Below are positions 21,301-32,415 of a stretch of 64,000 nucleotides of DNA, in pieces. Below the pieces are notes generated by a model. The model saw only the letters and a program-made list of their open reading frames with translations. It made no database searches and had not been told where the DNA came from. This DNA comes from Gautieria morchelliformis (Eukaryota; Basidiomycota; Agaricomycetes; Gomphales; Gomphaceae), in contig WHVA01000095.1 in assembly GCA_015179125.1 (NCBI GenBank), forward strand, positions 212,113-276,112. The letters run 5' to 3'. The position numbers and the translations under genes are program-made. The stretch's first letter is position 1. Every line of letters starts with the position of its first letter.

Positions 21301-23488
21301 GTTAAGGATGTGCAGTCTTTCCTTGGCTTCGCCAACTTTTACCGGCGTTTCATTTATAATTTTTCCGACATTACTGTTCCGCTCACGCGTCTCACCAGGA
21401 AGGGTGCCCCATGGAATTTCACACCGGAATGCCGTTCCGCATTTGAAGCTCTCAAATCGGCCTTCACCACGGCTCCCATACTCGGTTTCTGGATTCCTGA
21501 TGCCCAACTTGTACTCGAAACCGACGCTTCTGACTACGCGCTAGCCGCCATTCTTTCCATCATTTCACCCGACGACGGAGAAATTCATCCGATCGCCTTT
21601 CATTCCCGCACCTTTTCCGCCCCGGAACTCAACTACGACGTCCACGATAAGGAACTACTTGCGATTTTCGAAGCCTTCAAAATTTGGAGACACTACCTCG
21701 AAGGTCCAACTTATCCATCGACGTTGTAACGGATCATAAGAACCTTGAGTATTTTGCAACCACTAAGATTTTGACTCGCCGTCAAGTCCGCTGGTCTGAA
21801 TACTCTCACAGTTCAACATGGTGATCCGCTTCCGCCCCGGAAAGCTCGGAGCAAAACCCGACGCGCTCACTAGACGTTGGGACGTCTACCCAAAAGAGGG
21901 AAGTAGCGACTATGCCAGCGTTAATCCGCACAATTTCCGCCCAGTATTCTCCACTGAGCAACTGGCATCGTCCCTGCGTGCCACAGCATTGCAGTTTCCA
22001 CTACTCCGCGCCTCAATTATTATGGACACCGAGTCTCTCCATTCCGACATCCGTTCCGCACTCCGTTCCGACCCCACCTCCGCAGCCCACCTCGATGACC
22101 GCACCAGTCCTGGATGGTCCCTCGATTCCGACGGATTTCTCCGGTACAAGTCCCGGATTTACGTTCCGGACACCAACGATCTACGACTTCGCGTGCTCCA
22201 GCAAAGCCACGATCATCCGCTCTCAGGACACCAAGGCCAGAACAAGACCCTCGACATAATCCGACGACCTATACTTGGCCTCTCCTCCGCACGATGGTCC
22301 AAGACTACTGCAAGTCATGCACCACCTGTATGCGAGCCAAGCCTCAACGTCACAAACCCTACGGCCTCCTGAAGCAACTTCCGATCCCGGAACAACCGTG
22401 GAATTCGATATCCATGGATTTCATTGAGAAACTTCCTAAGTCATCCGGCTATGATACCATTCTAGTGATCGTTGACCGCCTTACAAAGCAGTCCATCTTT
22501 ATTCCGACCTACGACACCATAACTTCCGCCCAGCTCGCACAGCTCTTCGTGCTCCACGTCTTTTCCAAGCACGGAATACCTTCCCATGTCACTTCCGACC
22601 GTGGATCCGAATTCGTGTCATCCTTTTTCCGCACCCTCGGAAGGCTCTCGACATGAACTCCACTTCACTCCGGTTATCACCCGAAGGAGACGGACAACGG
22701 AACGTACTAATCAGACCCTTGAGCAGTATCTCCGCGTCTATTGCAACTACCAACATAGCAATTGGTCCGACCTTCTTCCGCTCGCGGAATTTGCCTACAA
22801 CAACGCGCCTTCCGCTACCACCGGAATTTCACCCTTTTATGCCAACAAGGGCTACCACCCGAATCTCGCCATCCACCCTGAACGCGACCTCGCCTCTGCA
22901 AGAGCCCGAGATTTCGTTGTGGAACTTGACGACCTTCACCAGCACCTCCGAGAGAACATTACCGCTGCCCAGAAGAGATACCAAACTTCCGCCGATCGGA
23001 AACGACTTCCGCAACCGGCATTCGAGATTGGCGACAAAGCCTTTGTCAAAGCGGAAAACTTCCGCACCACTCGCCCCTCGAAGAAACTCTCTGAGAAATA
23101 CCTCGGTCCTTACGAGATCATCGCTAAGGCCGGCAGTCGTTCTTTCACCCTCAGACTTCCTGACAATATGCGCGCAGTACATCCGGTATTCCATGTCTCC
23201 ATGCTTGAACCCGCAGTTCCGAATACAATTCCGAATCGAGAACAACCTCCGCCTCCGCCAGTCGTCATTGACGGAGAACCGGAATATGAGATCTCGGAAA
23301 TTCTCAACTCCAAGCTCGACAGAAGATACCGCTGCCAACTCCAGTACCTAGTCAAGTGGGCAGGCTATGAAAACACTGACGAAGAGACTTCGTGGATTTC
23401 CGCCACGGAACTTGACCACGCCTCTGACCTCGTCTCTGACTTTCACAAGTCATATCCTGATAAGCCTGGCCCCGTTTCCGCGCCCTAG
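18371..23488 (+). pseudogene. gag-pol of element A, multiply frameshifted
   Basis: Gag starts at ATG 18,371 with a proline/glycine-rich segment at about residues 87-120 and a retrotransposon Gag core after residue 160. The zinc knuckle CLFCGKGGHVARDC is in another frame at 19,657. Protease has VDSGSTHCF near 19,953. RT has YIDDILIY near 21,080. RNase H has [10 protein letters not shown]. Integrase has VTSDRGSEF and a C-terminal chromodomain (YEISEILN..., ending near 23,460). At least six frame changes are needed to link the parts: near 19,470, between 19,790 and 19,950, near 20,330, 21,270, 21,710, 22,260 and 22,640. An upstream stop also lies near 19,793. Some early shifts could be programmed, but most must be decay. 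The element cannot supply its own proteins from this copy. Confidence 0.88.
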
Positions 23489-23608
23489 TCAATTCCGACC
23501 CACTTCCGATACCCCCATTTCTTACGGTTCTTAAGTCACAACATTCCGCCTAATTTTCCATTATGATTTCCGACACTTCAAGAAACTATGTTACAAGTTA
23601 TTCGACCC

Positions 23609-24836
23609 CTACTCCTCCCTCATTGTCTCCGCCTCGACCCCTTTTTCCGCTTCCGGCTCTTTTTCCGCCTCCCCTACCTCGACACTCACCAACTCCGTTT
23701 CCACCCTTTCCCTCGTTTCCGCCCCACCGCTCGAACCAGCTTCCGCCCCATTTCCTTGCTCCCGCAGCCGCGCATCCATTCGGTCCCGGACCAGATCGTT
23801 CCGCCACCGCATTTCCCGCGTCAACTGCTGCAGGACGGTAGACATGACAGTCATCTGGTTCTGAATTGACAGAACCTGATGCTGCTGAACCTCGGACATC
23901 TCGATCATGATGTCCCGGATTTCACGCTGCTGTTCCCGCATGGCCCTCAGCGACCCGGCGATGTCGAGGAGCGGAGAAGCCATGGTGAACCGATTCAACA
24001 CCGCCTGTGCCGACTTTCCGGTCACCGGAAATGATTCCTCAGCCCTCCCTCCGCTCGGTCCCGGTTCCGCCTTCGGATTCGACTCCTCAACCTTCTGTTT
24101 CTTTCGCTCCAGCCTGGAAGCGCACCCGTCCACAACGCAGCGCCTTTTCCTGTCACGGCACTGGTCGCACGACGTTTCCCGTGGATTGCTCGACCACGAG
24201 CAATCCACCCCCTTAGACTCGCATGGGTCACAAGGGGCCTTTTCCTCTTCGCCGTCCCGAGTTTTCCGCTTCTTAGTCGCGGGATTTTCCGGCCCCAGTT
24301 CACGGAGTTCCAACATACGACTCAACTTCTCCTTTCGAGCCTTCTGGAATGCGTCCGCTCGACGTTTCCGTTCCGCCACAAGGTTCACCGGGGTCGCAAT
24401 CTCCTGTTGCTTCCCTTTTCCTTCCGGAGTCGGTGTACTTTCCGCCGAACCTTCCGAGTCTGACTCTGACTCGTCCTGAACATGATTCTGGAAGAACTCT
24501 AGTTAATTTCAAGATCATTTCCGCCGGACATTTCCGACTCACCTGATCCCTTTCCGCTTTCTCCGCAGCCGCTTTCTCTGCAGCAGCCTTGTCCGCAGCA
24601 GCCTTCCGTGCCGCGTTCCGTTTCCGTTTCTCTTCACGGACGCGCTCCTCCTCCTCGCGGCGTTCGCGCTCTTTCCTCTCCTGCTCCTTCCGCTCCTTCT
24701 CCCGACGTTCTTTCTCTTTCCGCGCAGCTTCCTCAGCCTCGCGTTTCTCGGCCATTTCCTTTTGCGCGAGCATATCAGCGAAGTGCTGTTTCATCTCCCC
24801 GCTGGACATCTTCGAGAAATCTACTGGGGCACTCAT
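23609..24836 (-). CDS. Antisense accessory protein of element A: coiled coil plus Zn2Cys6-type cysteine cluster
   Basis: Two exons on the minus strand, 24,836-24,543 and 24,487-23,609, join in phase across a 55-bp intron (GTGAGT..TTCCAG) to give an uninterrupted 390-aa protein. The N-terminal third is a highly charged K/E/R helix followed by AAADKAAAEKAAAEKAE. Next come an acidic linker, a basic stretch, and six cysteines at residues 184, 187, 194, 205, 208 and 215, that is CX2CX6CX10CX2CX6C, the Gal4-type spacing. Unlike typical Gal4 proteins, the basic CDQCRDRKRRC is in the second half. The C-terminal part is predicted helical and Gln/Met-rich. The gene lies between pol and the 3' LTR, with about 120 bp upstream for its own promoter. 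It is intact while gag-pol is not. DNA binding and any role in expression or silencing are inference. Confidence 0.8.
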
Positions 24837-24958
24837 GATGGAATAGAGAGAAAACGCGTTTGTCCTTCAGCCCATATTTCAAACTCCGACGCGTTTGTTC
24901 ACAGGTCACGTGATTCCGACTTGTGGTCTCGCAGGGCTCGACCTTAGAAGGGAGATAC

Positions 24959-25651
24959 TGTTACGACCGTTCATTTCCGACTTCCGACCCTCAGTTCCGC
25001 CACTCTTTCCACCTCTCCAATAGTTCCGCCACACGTTCCGCCCCTCCGACATTTCCGACATTCCGCCCCTTGTACATTTCCCTTGTTCTTTCGACTCGAT
25101 TACTCGGACCCACCGGACCCACCTCGCCATCCATCAAAACCATACATCCGGTCACCCTTGTAGTTCGTTGTCAGATATGTTTTCCCGACCCCTTGTTCTT
25201 TGCCATTGTTCTACCTTACCCTGAACCCCCCTTGTAGTCCCATTGTTCTCAATTAGTTAGTTCCCACACATTGTACTCGACTTCCGCTTCCTCCGGAATT
25301 TGTTTAGTACAACACCATTACTTGTTGCTCTGCGCTTTGTATAAAAACCCCCTCATGTATGTCTGTTATTCTGCAATCAGATAATCACCTTCGATACTTG
25401 ATTTCCTTCGCTCCATCTCCTGTTCTTAGCACAGCGAGTCTAGCAAGATCTCAGTCTCTCTCTCAGCCTTCCGTCTTCCGCCTTCCGCCTCAGTTCTGAC
25501 TCAAGTTCCGACCAAACCTCTGGTCCAGTACTTTCCGACTTCCGGCTCATTTCCGAAATACCTAGGACGATAGTTCATTGGGGGCGCAACCTATAAGTTG
25601 AAGCCGCTGTCCTTTCCAGTTCCGACTTAGTGGAAATCTCGATACGTAACA
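24959..25651 (+). repeat. 3' LTR of element A
   Basis: The 693-bp copy of 17,658-18,337 carries about 20 substitutions, an insertion near 25,455 and one extra A in the TATA region. It holds 16 TTCCG and one CGGAA by eye. Directly after it comes the interrupted integrase of element B, cut just after the codons for DRVYLS. Confidence 0.93.
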
Positions 25652-26758
25652 GAGTGGACAGGTATACGCGGTCGCCGACCACGTACGTGTCACTATCCCG
25701 GCGTTTCTTATTTGCTTGAAATGCCTGCGACACTCGGTGCTCCAGTATAGCATCGTGTGCCAGCATCAGGTTCCAGCGAGCTTGTTGTGCGAACCGGGAC
25801 ACCCCCTTGAATGGGGTGTCCGTTGTCATGGGCATGTCTATCCTCGGCATGTACCCGTGGTTCAGCTCGAAGGGAGCGAACCCTGTTGTGGCACTGACGT
25901 TGCTGTTGATGGCCATTTCGACCATCGGGCACCTGTGTGCCCAGTCCTTCTGGTCGTCTCTGATGACCGTTCGTAGGACCTGTCCAATCGAGCGGTTGGC
26001 CCGCTCGGTGGCTCCATCCGTTTGTGGATGGAACGCAGTCGCCATGAGGAGCTTGGTCCCCATGAGCCGCTGAAATTCACGCCAGAAGATTGACGTGAAC
26101 TTTGAGTCTCGATCCGAGACGATGGAGTCGGTGACTCCGTGGAGTCTGACGACTTCCTTGAGGAATAGCCAGGCTACTTCCTTCGCGGTGACCCTCGTCG
26201 TTGTTGGGACAAGGTGGACGTGTGAAGTTAGCCTGTCTATGATTACCATGAGGTAATCACAGCCGTCTGGATTGGGCATTGGTCCCATGAAGTCGATTCC
26301 GATCGACTGCCATGGCCTGTCTGGGATGGGCAGGCTGTGTAGCAGGCCTTTGGGCTTTTGGGTGCCAGTTTTGTTCATCTGGCACCTCGTGCACGAGATG
26401 CAAAATGTCTCGATGTCGGGGCCCATGCCTTGCCACCAGTATGCTCTTCGAATATAATTCGAAGTCTTCATGTGGCCGTAGTGGCCCACGGTCCTGTGTG
26501 CGTGATTGATTATGATTTCGATCAGTCTCCTTCCCCCGTGGAAAACAGTCCAGGCGACGGTGATGACATCGCGTTTGAGCTGATTCTTTGTCCATATCAG
26601 CCCGTCCTTGATGCCGAACCTGGGGTGGGCCTCTGGGTGTGCCATGATTTTTGAAAACATGGCGTCTTTGTGGTATGCGTCGCGCAGGACCTTCGGCAGG
26701 TCCATGTCGCCTTCGGCGCTCACGCGCAGCGGTGTACCGTCATTGCCTGCAGCGATGG
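25652..26758 (-). pseudogene. Integrase part of element B pol
   Basis: The frame runs from RVSAEGDMDLPKVLRDAYHK through the zinc-binding HRTVGHYGH..CISCTRC module, the catalytic core with SIGIDFMGP, IVSDRDSKF and the downstream Glu helix, to DRVYLS, where element A begins. No stop interrupts it. It was separated from its RNase H by the solo LTR at 26,759-27,468. The protein is therefore truncated at both ends. Confidence 0.85.
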
Positions 26759-27468
26759 TGTGAGGAATAAGAGTCGAGTTTTTAGATAGGAAGGCGTTAT
26801 AATTCAGACTTCAACGTGAAGTCGAATCGAGTGTATGATTGCTCCAATGTGAGCGAATCGTGTGGGATATGTGAGCGGTGAGATGTATGCGTTGTGGGAG
26901 AATAATATCCAAGCCGAGTAACTATGTCTGGGGATAATGAGTTTGATTGACTGATCTTCTACTATACATATGACAGCTTTTATCCCCAGTGTGTAACACG
27001 CTAAGTCAAAAGAGATGTTACCGGCGCCGGTGGATGGATGTACGAGGCATGTGCTACGGGGGTTGGAGTGCCGGCTGCTGTTATGCACGTGTATTCTACT
27101 TGTCGAATAGGAAAGGAGTCGTATGAAGTGGACATAAGGAATGTGTGGTATGTGGGGAAGGGGGGATGGAAACGAGTGATCGAAAACTATCAGAATCGGA
27201 ACGCGTCTATACGAAGTGGAGCGTGTGATGGAACGATCGTACTACTGATCCGTGGGGGTGTCTCGGTCTCGGGGTTCGGGGGCGGATCCGCTGATGGCTG
27301 CATCGTCTGTACACTCGTGGACCGGTGGGGCGTTGTGGTGTAGCGAGTGGAGATGTGTGCGTTCGAGGGGTGGACTGATGATTAGTGGCACGGTTTATGA
27401 TATGGGTTCTGGGCAGGGGGAATGGGGATATATGGAGTGGGAATGTGTATGATGTTGGAATTGTAACA
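26759..27468. mobile_element. 710-bp solo LTR inserted in element B
   Basis: The insert begins TGTGAGGAAT and ends TTGTAACA on the plus strand, and is flanked by the 5-bp duplication gatgg (26,754-26,758 and 27,469-27,473). Comparison with element C shows that removing the insert and one gatgg restores the RNase H to integrase linker exactly (DVRAIAAGN..). It has no coding capacity and no sequence match to the other LTRs in the window. It is the footprint of a further retrotransposon family lost by LTR-LTR recombination. Confidence 0.9.
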
Positions 27469-27473
27469 GATGG

Positions 27474-29289
27474 CGCGGACGTCATCGTTGGTTTCTGGTG
27501 TGACGTCCCTTTCTGGGTCCCGTTCGGGACCCTCGTGCAGGGTGGCTGCCTCTGCCGTCTGTGCCTCCGTCTTTTCTGCGAGGCGGGTTGACCGCCTCGC
27601 GGCTGCTGCCCGCACTTCAATGTATCGATCCGTGGGCAGAAGCTCGCCATCCGGATCGAGGCGTTCGTCTGCATTGACGAACACGTGTTCCGGATGTTTC
27701 TTGTCGCTCATGTCGCTTTTGTAGTATCGAGAGAGACAGTCGGCGACTTTGTTCTCAACACCGTCAATGTGTACGGTGTTGAAGTTGAAACGGGAGAGAA
27801 ACTCCCACCATCTGACCTGTCGGTCAGATAGGTTTTTCTGGGTCTCGAAATATTCGAGACCCTTGTGGTCAGTCACTAGGGTGAACTTTCGCCCTAGGAG
27901 CTTGTCCTCCCATTTCATCAGGGCTTCGAGCATGGCAATGGTCTCGTGCTCGTGGGTCCTGTAGTGCTGTTGGGCCACGCTGAACTTCTTTGACAAGAAG
28001 CCCGCTGGCCGGCACATCTTCCAGTCGGGGCCCTGGCCGTATACGGCACCGACACCTGACTTCGAGCCATCCGTGATGACCCAGATAGGGTCATTGCTTC
28101 TGGGGTCGACCGACCGCAGGATGGGGGCCTTGCAGGCCAGTGCCTTTATGCTTTGCAGGCACTTGTCCAGCAGCGGCGTCCATTCGAACGGCCGGTTATT
28201 GCGGACACACCCTGACAACGTGGTGGTGTATGCACTCACATCTGGCATGTAGTGTGCCAGGTATTGTACGAGTCCAAGGAAGCGCTGGACGTCGTTGAAC
28301 GTCCTGGGCCTCCTCCATTCGCGGATGCGTTGCATTTTGTCCGCATCCGCGTGCACGCCTTGGCCGTCTATGATGTGGCCAAGGCACTCCATGCGTTCTG
28401 AATATAGATCAACCTTCTTCTTACTCAAGAAGAGGTGATTCTTGCGTAGTCTGTCAAATACTATGCCTAAGTGCTCTTCGTGCTCTTTTATTGAGTGTGA
28501 GAAGATAAATATGTCATCCATATACACATGGACGAAGCGACCTATGCTGTCGCAAAAGATTGCGGTCATCAGACGTTGGAACGTTGATGGTGCATTGCAA
28601 TCACCCATCTGAATAACTTGACTTCGGAATGTGCCAAGTATCGTTGCGAACACCGTCTTTGCGACGTCTTCAGGACGAATCCGGATCTGCTCGTATGCTT
28701 CAGACATATCGAGTTTCGTCTGGTATCGGCAGCGCACTATGTCGCTGCGGATAACATCCTGGTCAGGGAAGGGTGTGACGTCCTTCACCATATTTTCATT
28801 CTGCTGCCGCAGATCGAAGACCGTACGGAGTGTGCTGTTTTTCTTGGGCATGCAGAGCATGGGCATCGCATGGTGTGCTACTGCTGGTATCCACCACCCT
28901 GTGGTGGTGTATCTTTCCAGTTTCACAGAAAGTTCTTCACAGAAATGCTCTGGGAATTTCGGCAACCGATACCGCATGCGTTTGTTGGGATCAATGAGGT
29001 TGATCTCATGGTTGACCTCCTGCAGGGGCGGGAGTTCAAGTGGAATACCACTGACGAGGTCAGTGATCTTTTCCATCCATTCCTCATGTAGGCGAGGAAT
29101 GTCATCGTCCGTGAGGACGATGTTGGCAGAACAAGATGCCATTAAGCGCCTTGTGCGTCTATTCGGTCCCGCAGGGCGTGGGAGCGCTTTCTTCTTCCCC
29201 AACGCCTTCATCGTCAGATGGGCGCATCTCTCCCTGCGTGTGTAGGGAGAGTTCGAGGACGAGTCGTTCCTCGACTCGTCCTCCTGGCT
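27474..29289 (-). pseudogene. RT and RNase H of element B
   Basis: The frame is open from the codon after the UGA at 29,290-29,292 to the solo-LTR insertion. An ATG at 29,211 could start it, but the frame is continuous with gag-protease across the UGA. RT shows RTVFDLRQQN, the DMSEAYEQIR stretch and the active site VYMDDIFIF. RNase H has WVITDGSKSGVGAVYG and the HEHETIAMLEAL helix. Catalytic residues look intact in this piece, unlike the broken gag. Confidence 0.87.
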
Positions 29290-29292
29290 TCA
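29228..29292 (-). promoter_or_regulatory. Candidate stop-codon readthrough signal, element B
   Basis: An in-frame UGA (plus-strand tca at 29,290-29,292) separates protease from RT. After a 7-nt spacer comes a perfect 9-bp stem, aggacgagt with actcgtcct, with a 9-nt loop (29,256-29,282). A second 8-bp hairpin follows at 29,228-29,251. Element C has the same arrangement with different loop sequences. This resembles gammaretroviral readthrough sites, where structured RNA follows a stop after about 8 nt. Readthrough itself is not shown. Confidence 0.65.
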
Positions 29293-32200
29293 ATGGGCTG
29301 AGGTGGACTGTGGTCCGGAGGTGAGCCTGCTCACCTTCAGCCTCTGGTCCTCTTTCGACAAGTCTTCGTCGAAAGAGACTCTGCCCGTTGGGATCATTTC
29401 GTCTCCTATACGAATTGTCCCTGGGCTAGAGAAGTCCAGGGTGACGCCCAGCTTCCTCAGGAAAGGTGTTCCGAGGATTGTGTCATAGTATTTGACGTTA
29501 GCTACGTTGAAATACTCATCGTGGAGTTTACGACCGAATTTAATGGTCGTATTCATTCCATAGTTGATTGTGGAACGGCTCCCGATGCATGCCAATTGCA
29601 GTGCAATTGGCTGTTCTAGGGCAAACGTCTTCATGCCCGTGACCCATGTGAACTCAGGGGAGATCAACACCCCTTCGCTCCCACTGTCGAGGAGACAGTG
29701 GGCCTTCACACTGTTGATTTCCCAGTACCCCGAAAGGGTACGGTTCTCATGTCACGGTCGCGCGGGGCGCGATCGCTGCTTGCTCCAATGGTGATACATT
29801 GGCTCGGCCGCCTTGTCAGGGGTGGCCGCTGTGCGAGCTGCCATTACTTTGGCGGTCCCTTCGCTGTCCGGCGCAACCCTAATTGCGCTAGACCTGTAAG
29901 CGGTCTGGTTGTCCGCTGTGTCCTCGTCCCAGTCGTAATACTGGGATGGCTCGGGCTCCCAGTCGTCTGCGGGAGCCTCTGCTTCTCCCTGATCCTCATT
30001 GTTTTGAGGTTCACCCCACCCCTCTTCATCGATTTGTGGAAGATGGGTGTGGCCGGGGTCCAAGTCTGGATCCTCGTCATCACCGTGTCTTGCGGCCGCT
30101 GTCCGTAGGCTGGACTTGAGCCGTGGGCCCTCGGCCTTCCTGTGCCCTGGCTGGCCGCATTCAAAACAAGTGATGCCGCTCAGGGCGTTGCCGGGTCAAT
30201 CTGGTGGTCAACCAGTTGGTTTCGGGGGGAAGTTCGGCTTCGACGAGCTTCCCGATGCCTGAGGCTGTTTAGTCTCAGGTGGCCGTCCCGCCGGGGCTGG
30301 ACGGGGCGGCAGCGGACATTGGGACGTCCCGCTCCTCTGAAAGGGGGCAGGCCTGCTCGGGCCTGCCTGCGACGTCGGCTTGCTCTGCGCAAACCGTGAC
30401 GCCGTGGCCGTCGCGGCCGCGTTCTCGGCTCGATGCATCCCCATATTGTAGCGGGATGCTTCTTCGATCATCCGGGCCACTTCGAAGAGCTGCTTTCAGC
30501 GTTGTAGCCCTTCTTGAGGACCTCATTCCTCAGTGTTTTGCGTAATGTGGATACGAACTGCCTCCGGAACGTGTAGTTGTCGGGCGGCTGTATGAGGCAG
30601 GCCGCGTACTTCGTGAGATCATTCAGCATTTCCTGAACGGTCTTCGCGCCCTGCATGACCGCGTCGAATTTATTCGACGCGTGGTGGTATGTCAGGGTGT
30701 GCAGGAACCGCTTTTGCAGGCCCTGCATCACCGTCTCCAAGGTCCAATCGCGGACCTGGCGGTCGAAGCGTTTGACATTTCGAAGAAACCATTCTTGGGC
30801 CTCGCCTGTGAGGCGAGTGCCCACGTATCCGACCCGCATGTCAATGCTGGTCGGCCCCAACAGGCAGTTCATCTTGAGCCATCTCAAGATTGCTGCGATG
30901 AAGACCTCAAACTCTTCGAGGTCTGACCCTCCCGCGTATGGCTCAGGATGGGCTAGCATTACGCCGGCCTTTGCCAGCGCGGACCTTTCAGGGTCCATGT
31001 CTATGGTGTCGGCCATCGCGACGCGTATCATTCGTGTGATACCGTCGTATGGCTCTTGCGCGTTATCTGGCTGGTCTGGTATGCCCTGGCCCTCGGTTGG
31101 GGCCATGGATCTGTCACACGGCTGTGATGTCACACGGGCCATGTCCGTGTAGGCCCTTATCGGGACTGGGGGCGGGTCCGGCTCTGGTCCGGGTGCATGG
31201 GTCTCCAGCGGGGGCGCATGACGTGTGTCCCCTGTCAGACCGGCATTGCGCAGGCGCAGCCTGCTATTGTATGCTGCACGCGCTTGTCGTGCGTCCTGTA
31301 CGGCGTGCGTGAGCAGTTCGTCTGGCTGCCGGTCAGTGTGGCCTTGTGCCACAGCGGTGGCAGCATTCTGTGCTAACAGCTCGAGAGCCCGTGTGTGGCG
31401 ACGCGCCGCACTGGCTTCCTTTCTTTGCCAGTGCTCAGCCTTGAGCTCCAGGCTCTCCGTCGTGCTCAGAGTCGGGCTCTGAGACGACTTGTTCCCTGAT
31501 GATCTGTTGGATCATCTTGCGGCTGCTCGTTGGCGCCGCCGGCTCTGTGTGCGGTTTGTTTCTGAACCATACGTCTTGTTCGATGGGGGCGGCCGGCGGC
31601 GGCATGCGTTGTCGGTCCTGCTCCTGTCGTCGTTGTCTGTCGGGGGGGCGAGATTGGTTGCTCGCTGCAGCATGGGGCGCGCTTCCGATGGACGCTACGG
31701 GCCCTTCGTGTGAATGAAGGGTTTTCTGCACGTCTTCTAGAGACGCAGCGTCTCATTCTCGGATCTCCTGCATTTGATGGAGTTCCTTACTGAGCTGCAT
31801 GAGAGAAGTCGCGATATTGTTGAGACGCGACGAAATGTTATCATGCTTGTGGCCTGTGAGCATGTTTCGGTGCAATGTGTCTTGTACTTGTTTGGCCAAT
31901 GCGCCAGCCGTCTCGTCGTCGATGCTGTGTTTCCTCAAGCTTTTGCGACTTGAGCTCAAGTATTCCGAGGCTTGCCCATCATCGTCGGGCACTCATCTTT
32001 TGGGTTGTCATTCCCCTTCAGGGACGACGGTTGTCGCTCGACTCCGTGAGCGGTGGGCCAAGTTTCTGCTTCGAGATCTAGCCAAAGCTTGCCCTACTCT
32101 TGAGGCTCTGCCATCGGACGACGGTGAGACGTCTCTACCCTTGCCCTTGTCTCAGGGCCAGGGGGAGCGGGGTGGGGACGCCGGGTTGTTATCTATCGGT

Positions 32201-32415
32201 GTCCCCTCTTCAGCCACGCTAGGCGATACGTGATCGGGCCCTTGCTCGTCCTCGATTGGGGGGACGAGCGCGGTGCGATCTACGATCTCTCCTTCTTCAG
32301 GCATCCTGGACTCTTGGTCCAGGGTAGTGTCAGCCGTTGTGTCGCTAGGCTGCACCTGGGGAGTTGTCCGCGAGCTGGACGCTCGTGTTCTTCTTCGACT
32401 GCGTGGGATCATCAT
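29290..32415 (-). pseudogene. gag-protease of element B, frameshifted
   Basis: The start MMIPRSRRRTRA at 32,415 matches the gag start of element C. The frame closes after about 87 codons and is then recovered piecewise. A frame change near 31,462 and its reversal near 30,485 are inferred by comparison with C, and at least two stops lie between 32,150 and 31,990. The last part holds protease with LLDSGSEGVLIS, ending at the UGA at 29,290. Removing one gag-like piece is not enough to repair it, so this copy is dead for Gag. Confidence 0.82.

Larger units (their letters stand above)
17658..25651 (+). mobile_element. Element A: Ty3/gypsy chromovirus with self-priming and an antisense gene
   Basis: A 7,994-bp element is bounded by two directly repeated LTRs (17,658-18,337 and 24,959-25,651) that begin TGTTACGACC and end ACGTAACA. 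Order inside is gag, protease, RT, RNase H, integrase, chromodomain, then a minus-strand gene before the polypurine tract agaagggaga. The RT-RNaseH-integrase order and terminal chromodomain make it a chromovirus, and the self-complementary primer site places it near Tf1/sushi elements. The LTRs differ at roughly 3% of positions plus an 11-13 bp indel, so it is not brand new. The 5-bp flanks, cctag and gagtg, do not match. The 3' LTR abuts the integrase of element B, while the remainder of B is not on the other side. This implies recombination after insertion. Confidence 0.93.

Noticed and set aside
23598..23841. Plus-strand proline-rich frames opposite the antisense gene
   Set aside because: They are produced by the TTCCG/CCGCC composition, and the minus-strand spliced gene explains the region better.
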